Assembly: GCA_900319625.1 (NCBI GenBank)
Contig: ONPD01000010.1
Location: 27,195-91,194 of the forward strand
Reading direction: 5' to 3'
Source: an uncultured Treponema sp.
GTDB taxonomy: Bacteria; Spirochaetota; Spirochaetia; Treponematales; Treponemataceae
DNA: 64,000 bases
The position numbers were made by a program, and so were the translations under genes. Numbering within the stretch: position 1 is the stretch's first letter; each line of letters opens with the position of its first letter. The notes beneath the pieces were generated by a model that ran no database searches, had not been told where the DNA came from, and saw only the letters and a program-made list of their open reading frames with translations. Below, piece by piece: positions 62,395 to 64,000 of this stretch.

Positions 62395-62560
62395 TGGGGG
62401 CGTTGCGAAACAACCAGTTGTTTCGAGCCGTACTTTCGATGAGCCTAAAAATTGCGATGCAATTTTCTTAACGGCTCTTCGATTTTAGGCAGGGGGTGTC
62501 CCCCGCTAGAAGGGGTAGCGAGCAACGAAGTGCGAGCGTGGGGAAGGCTTTCCCCATCCC
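62395..62560 (+). repeat. B-family repeat, split by an F1 element
   Basis: Left part GGGGGCGTTGCG (62395-62407) and right part from 62491: AGGGGG-TGT-CCCCC, GCTAGAAGGGGTAGCGAGCAA, GGGGAAGGCTTTCCCC. Joined, they align with the uninterrupted copy at 31861-31946. The insertion occupies 62407-62490. Confidence 0.75.
62407..62490 (+). repeat. F1-family element nested in a B-family repeat
   Basis: Hairpin GAAACAA/TTGTTTC (62407-62424), spacer, arms CGATGAGCC (62437-62445) and GGCTCTTCG (62473-62481) with TAAA, an AATTGC-GAT-GCAATT hairpin and TTAACGG between. It proves F1 can move into another repeat. Confidence 0.8.
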
Positions 62561-62566
62561 CTGATT

Positions 62567-63601
62567 TTATATTGTTCGTCCTTCTACCGCAGCGTACTTC
62601 TTCATCTTATCCATAAGCTCTTCGAAGAGTGCTGGAGTCAGCTGCTGGCTGGCGTCGCTCAGGGCTTTTTCCGGGTTGCAGTGAACTTCGATTTCCAGAC
62701 CGTCGGCGCCGGCTGCAATTGAAGAGCAGGCGAGAGTTCCTACCATCCATCTGATTCCGCAGGCATGGCTTGGGTCCAGCACAACCGGAAGGTGTGTGTA
62801 TTTGTGGAGGTATGGAACGGCGCTTACGTCCAGGCAGTTACGGGTGTAGCCGTCAAAGGTGCGGATTCCGCGTTCGCAGAGAATTACGTTTTCATTGCCG
62901 TTTGCCATGATGTATTCGGCGCTCATCAAAAGCTCCTGGATTGTGCCGGAAAGACCGCGTTTAAGCAGAACAGGCTTGTGTGTTTTTCCAACTTCCTTAA
63001 GAAGGTCGAAGTTCTGGAAGTTGCGGGCACCAATCTGAATCATATCTACGTTTTCAAAGTATTTGAGTTCGCTGGCGCTCATAAGCTCTGTGCAGATTGG
63101 AAGTCCTGTTTCGGCTTTGGCTTTTTCAAGGAGCTTGATTCCTTCTGCGCCCAGACCCTGGAAGCTGTAAGGAGAAGTGCGTGGCTTGTAAGCGCCTCCG
63201 CGGAGAATTGTTGCGCCTGCTTTTTTTACAGCGCGGGCTGCGTCCATAATCTGCTCTTCGTTTTCTACAGAGCAAGGGCCGGCGATAATTACAACTGATT
63301 TTCCGTCGCCGATTGTGCATGGAGTTACACCTGCCTGTCCGCCGCCTACTTCGATTACTGTGTTGTGCGGGTGGAAGGCGCGGCTTGCCATTTTATAAGG
63401 AGCCGATACGCGTTCAGCTTTTTCAACAATGTCCATGCCCAGAAAGTCATCCGGGTCAACTTTTGATGTGTCGCCCAAAAGACCAAGAATGGTCATGCTT
63501 TCACCTTTTGAAACGTGAACTCCAAAACCTTTTTCCTTGAGGTTTGCGATAAGTCCTTCTGTCTGCGCCTGTGTGGCTTCCTTTTTTAGTGTAATAATCA
63601 T
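62567..63601 (-). CDS. aroF: 3-deoxy-7-phosphoheptulonate synthase (DAHP synthase, type I-beta)
   Basis: A 344-residue DAHP synthase, first step of the shikimate pathway (PEP plus erythrose-4-phosphate). Ferredoxin-like N-terminal domain (1-70) then a KDO8P/DAHP-synthase barrel. Motifs: VVIIAGPCSVENEEQIM, LRGGAYKPRTSPYSFQG, CERGIRTF and LDPSHACGIR. Start at 63601 after AAGGAGACACAC. The N-terminal domain may carry allosteric control. An aromatic-rich leader peptide and terminator precede it. Confidence 0.96.
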   Translation of the reverse strand: MIITLKKEATQAQTEGLIANLKEKGFGVHVSKGESMTILGLLGDTSKVDPDDFLGMDIVEKAERVSAPYKMASRAFHPHNTVIEVGGGQAGVTPCTIGDGKSVVIIAGPCSVENEEQIMDAARAVKKAGATILRGGAYKPRTSPYSFQGLGAEGIKLLEKAKAETGLPICTELMSASELKYFENVDMIQIGARNFQNFDLLKEVGKTHKPVLLKRGLSGTIQELLMSAEYIMANGNENVILCERGIRTFDGYTRNCLDVSAVPYLHKYTHLPVVLDPSHACGIRWMVGTLACSSIAAGADGLEIEVHCNPEKALSDASQQLTPALFEELMDKMKKYAAVEGRTI

Positions 63602-63628
63602 GTGTGTCTCCTTACGGCCCGCGCCGCA

Positions 63629-63663
63629 CAAAAAAAAAAGGGAACTCTTTTTAGAGTTCCCTT
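63629..63663 (-). terminator. aroF: Terminator hairpin in the aroF leader (attenuator)
   Basis: On the minus strand AAGGGAACTC and GAGTTCCCTT pair perfectly around TAAAAA, then ten T (63639-63630). It lies between the leader peptide and aroF, 28 bases before the aroF start. Readthrough must be controlled for aroF to be expressed. Confidence 0.9.
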
Positions 63664-63697
63664 GTATTTACCTTAGTTTAATGAAGTTTCATTTACA

Positions 63698-63817
63698 TTA
63701 ACGGCACATACCAAAGAACCCAGAAGAGAAAAAATAATACCAGTAATAGTAAAAGTAAGCCAGCTTTGTGCCGTATTTCTGAGAAGTCTGAGATGTGAAG
63801 TTTAAGTTTGCCTTCAT
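63698..63817 (-). CDS. Aromatic-rich leader peptide of the aroF attenuator
   Basis: A 39-codon frame, too short for normal ORF calling. ATG at 63817, TAA at 63698-63700. It reads MKANLNFTSQTSQKYGTKLA and then YFYYYWYYFF, SSGFFGMCR. The run has six Tyr, three Phe and one Trp. Stalling of ribosomes when charged aromatic tRNAs are scarce would change folding of the downstream RNA and prevent the terminator at 63629-63663. The -10 box TATATT ends six bases before the ATG, so the transcript probably starts at the ATG itself (leaderless). I cannot define the antiterminator with certainty; AATGAA/TTCATT just after the stop is one candidate part. Confidence 0.85.
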   Translation of the reverse strand: MKANLNFTSQTSQKYGTKLAYFYYYWYYFFSSGFFGMCR

Positions 63818-63823
63818 ATTTTT

Positions 63824-63852
63824 AATATAACTTAAGTTCAAAAAATATTCAA
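63824..63852 (-). promoter_or_regulatory. Promoter of the aroF leader
   Basis: On the minus strand TTGAAT (63852-63847), 17 bp, TATATT (63829-63824). The predicted start coincides with the leader-peptide ATG at 63817. Confidence 0.75.
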
Positions 63853-63907
63853 GTGTTTTTATGCATAGAAACAAAAAAAGGTGCAGATTTTTCTACCCAG
63901 ACGCATT

Positions 63908-64000
63908 TGAACTGAACCCAATTTTTTGGACAGTTTTTATGCTACCAGTTTTTCATTACGAACTTCAACAGGTGTCCGATAATTAAGGACACCTGAATCT
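63908..64000 (-). mobile_element. End of an IS3-family-like insertion sequence
   Basis: Terminal inverted repeat candidate TGAACTGAACCCAATTTTTT from 63908, the form common in IS3 elements, followed by a transposase C-terminus on the minus strand. The element continues past the window edge. Confidence 0.7.
63937..64000 (-). CDS. Transposase C-terminal fragment (IS3-like), cut by window edge
   Basis: The minus-strand frame reads DSGVLNYRTPVEVRNEKLVA-stop. LNYRTPVEV is the typical end of IS3/IS150-type integrase-core transposases (integrase domain near the DDE glutamate helix, then N-Y-x-x-P). The rest lies outside the window. It begins about 85 bases upstream of the aroF promoter and does not interrupt it. 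Confidence 0.75.
   Translation of the reverse strand, partial: DSGVLNYRTPVEVRNEKLVA

Overview
The window looks like a chromosomal segment of a host-associated treponeme (Spirochaetota, Treponema, probably a gut or rumen species). Reasons: an archaeal/eukaryotic-type PheS, a spirochete-length PRPP synthetase, periplasmic-flagellum core flagellin FlaB behind a sigma-28 promoter, HprK next to HPr, and many lipoproteins with a short lipobox. This is inference from gene content and familiar protein families; no search was run.

Layout. 1-5.3 kb: GAF-GGDEF cyclase, rhomboid protease, two small exported proteins, pheS. 5.6-10 kb: TetR and RNA methyltransferase, a lipoprotein, a LivJ-type binding protein. 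10-17.3 kb: acyltransferase, a split purine end-pathway (PurO-like cyclohydrolase plus stand-alone AICAR transformylase), GH36 alpha-galactosidase. 17.4-25.3 kb: orphan adenine methyltransferase, DUF1015, then rpoN-hpf-hprK-ptsH-lexA-holA. 25.4-32.8 kb: envelope lipoprotein/LysM pair, NUDIX, CMP-kinase-like, pgsA, hsp20, radA, a candidate small RNA, cysE. 32.9-44.7 kb: tRNA-Thr, rpmG, tRNA-Trp, secE, nusG, rplKAJL, rpoBC. 44.7-54.3 kb: flaB, an orphan double-glycine peptide precursor, prs, sugar kinase, HAD, and a GGDEF / degenerate HD-GYP / binding-lipoprotein run. 54.4-58.8 kb: an almost complete pantothenate-to-CoA cluster (panB, panC, coaC, coaB, coaX, panD). 58.8-64 kb: AlkD-like, DUF2271, flavoprotein plus TetR, tyrA and aroF, and the end of an IS3-like element.

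Two signals stand out. (1) Small (70-90 bp) non-coding elements with conserved structure sit at gene ends: families called here F1, F2, F3 and B. Their stems vary by compensating changes while short motifs stay fixed. At several sites the neighbouring gene end is present twice. At pheS the last 14 codons recur 233 bp downstream with ten base differences, all synonymous. At coaC/coaB the first 12 codons of coaB recur upstream with five differences. The displaced copy always lies on the same side of the F2 element. This looks like integration that supplies a foreign, recoded gene end and pushes the native one aside. (2) aroF (DAHP synthase) is preceded by a leaderless 39-codon leader peptide with ten consecutive aromatic residues, followed by a strong intrinsic terminator directly upstream of aroF. 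That is a textbook layout for transcription attenuation sensing aromatic amino acids, and it would control the aroF-tyrA operon.

Limits: functions are assigned from motifs read by eye; RNA structures were paired by hand; mobility of the repeat families is inferred from the copies in this window only.
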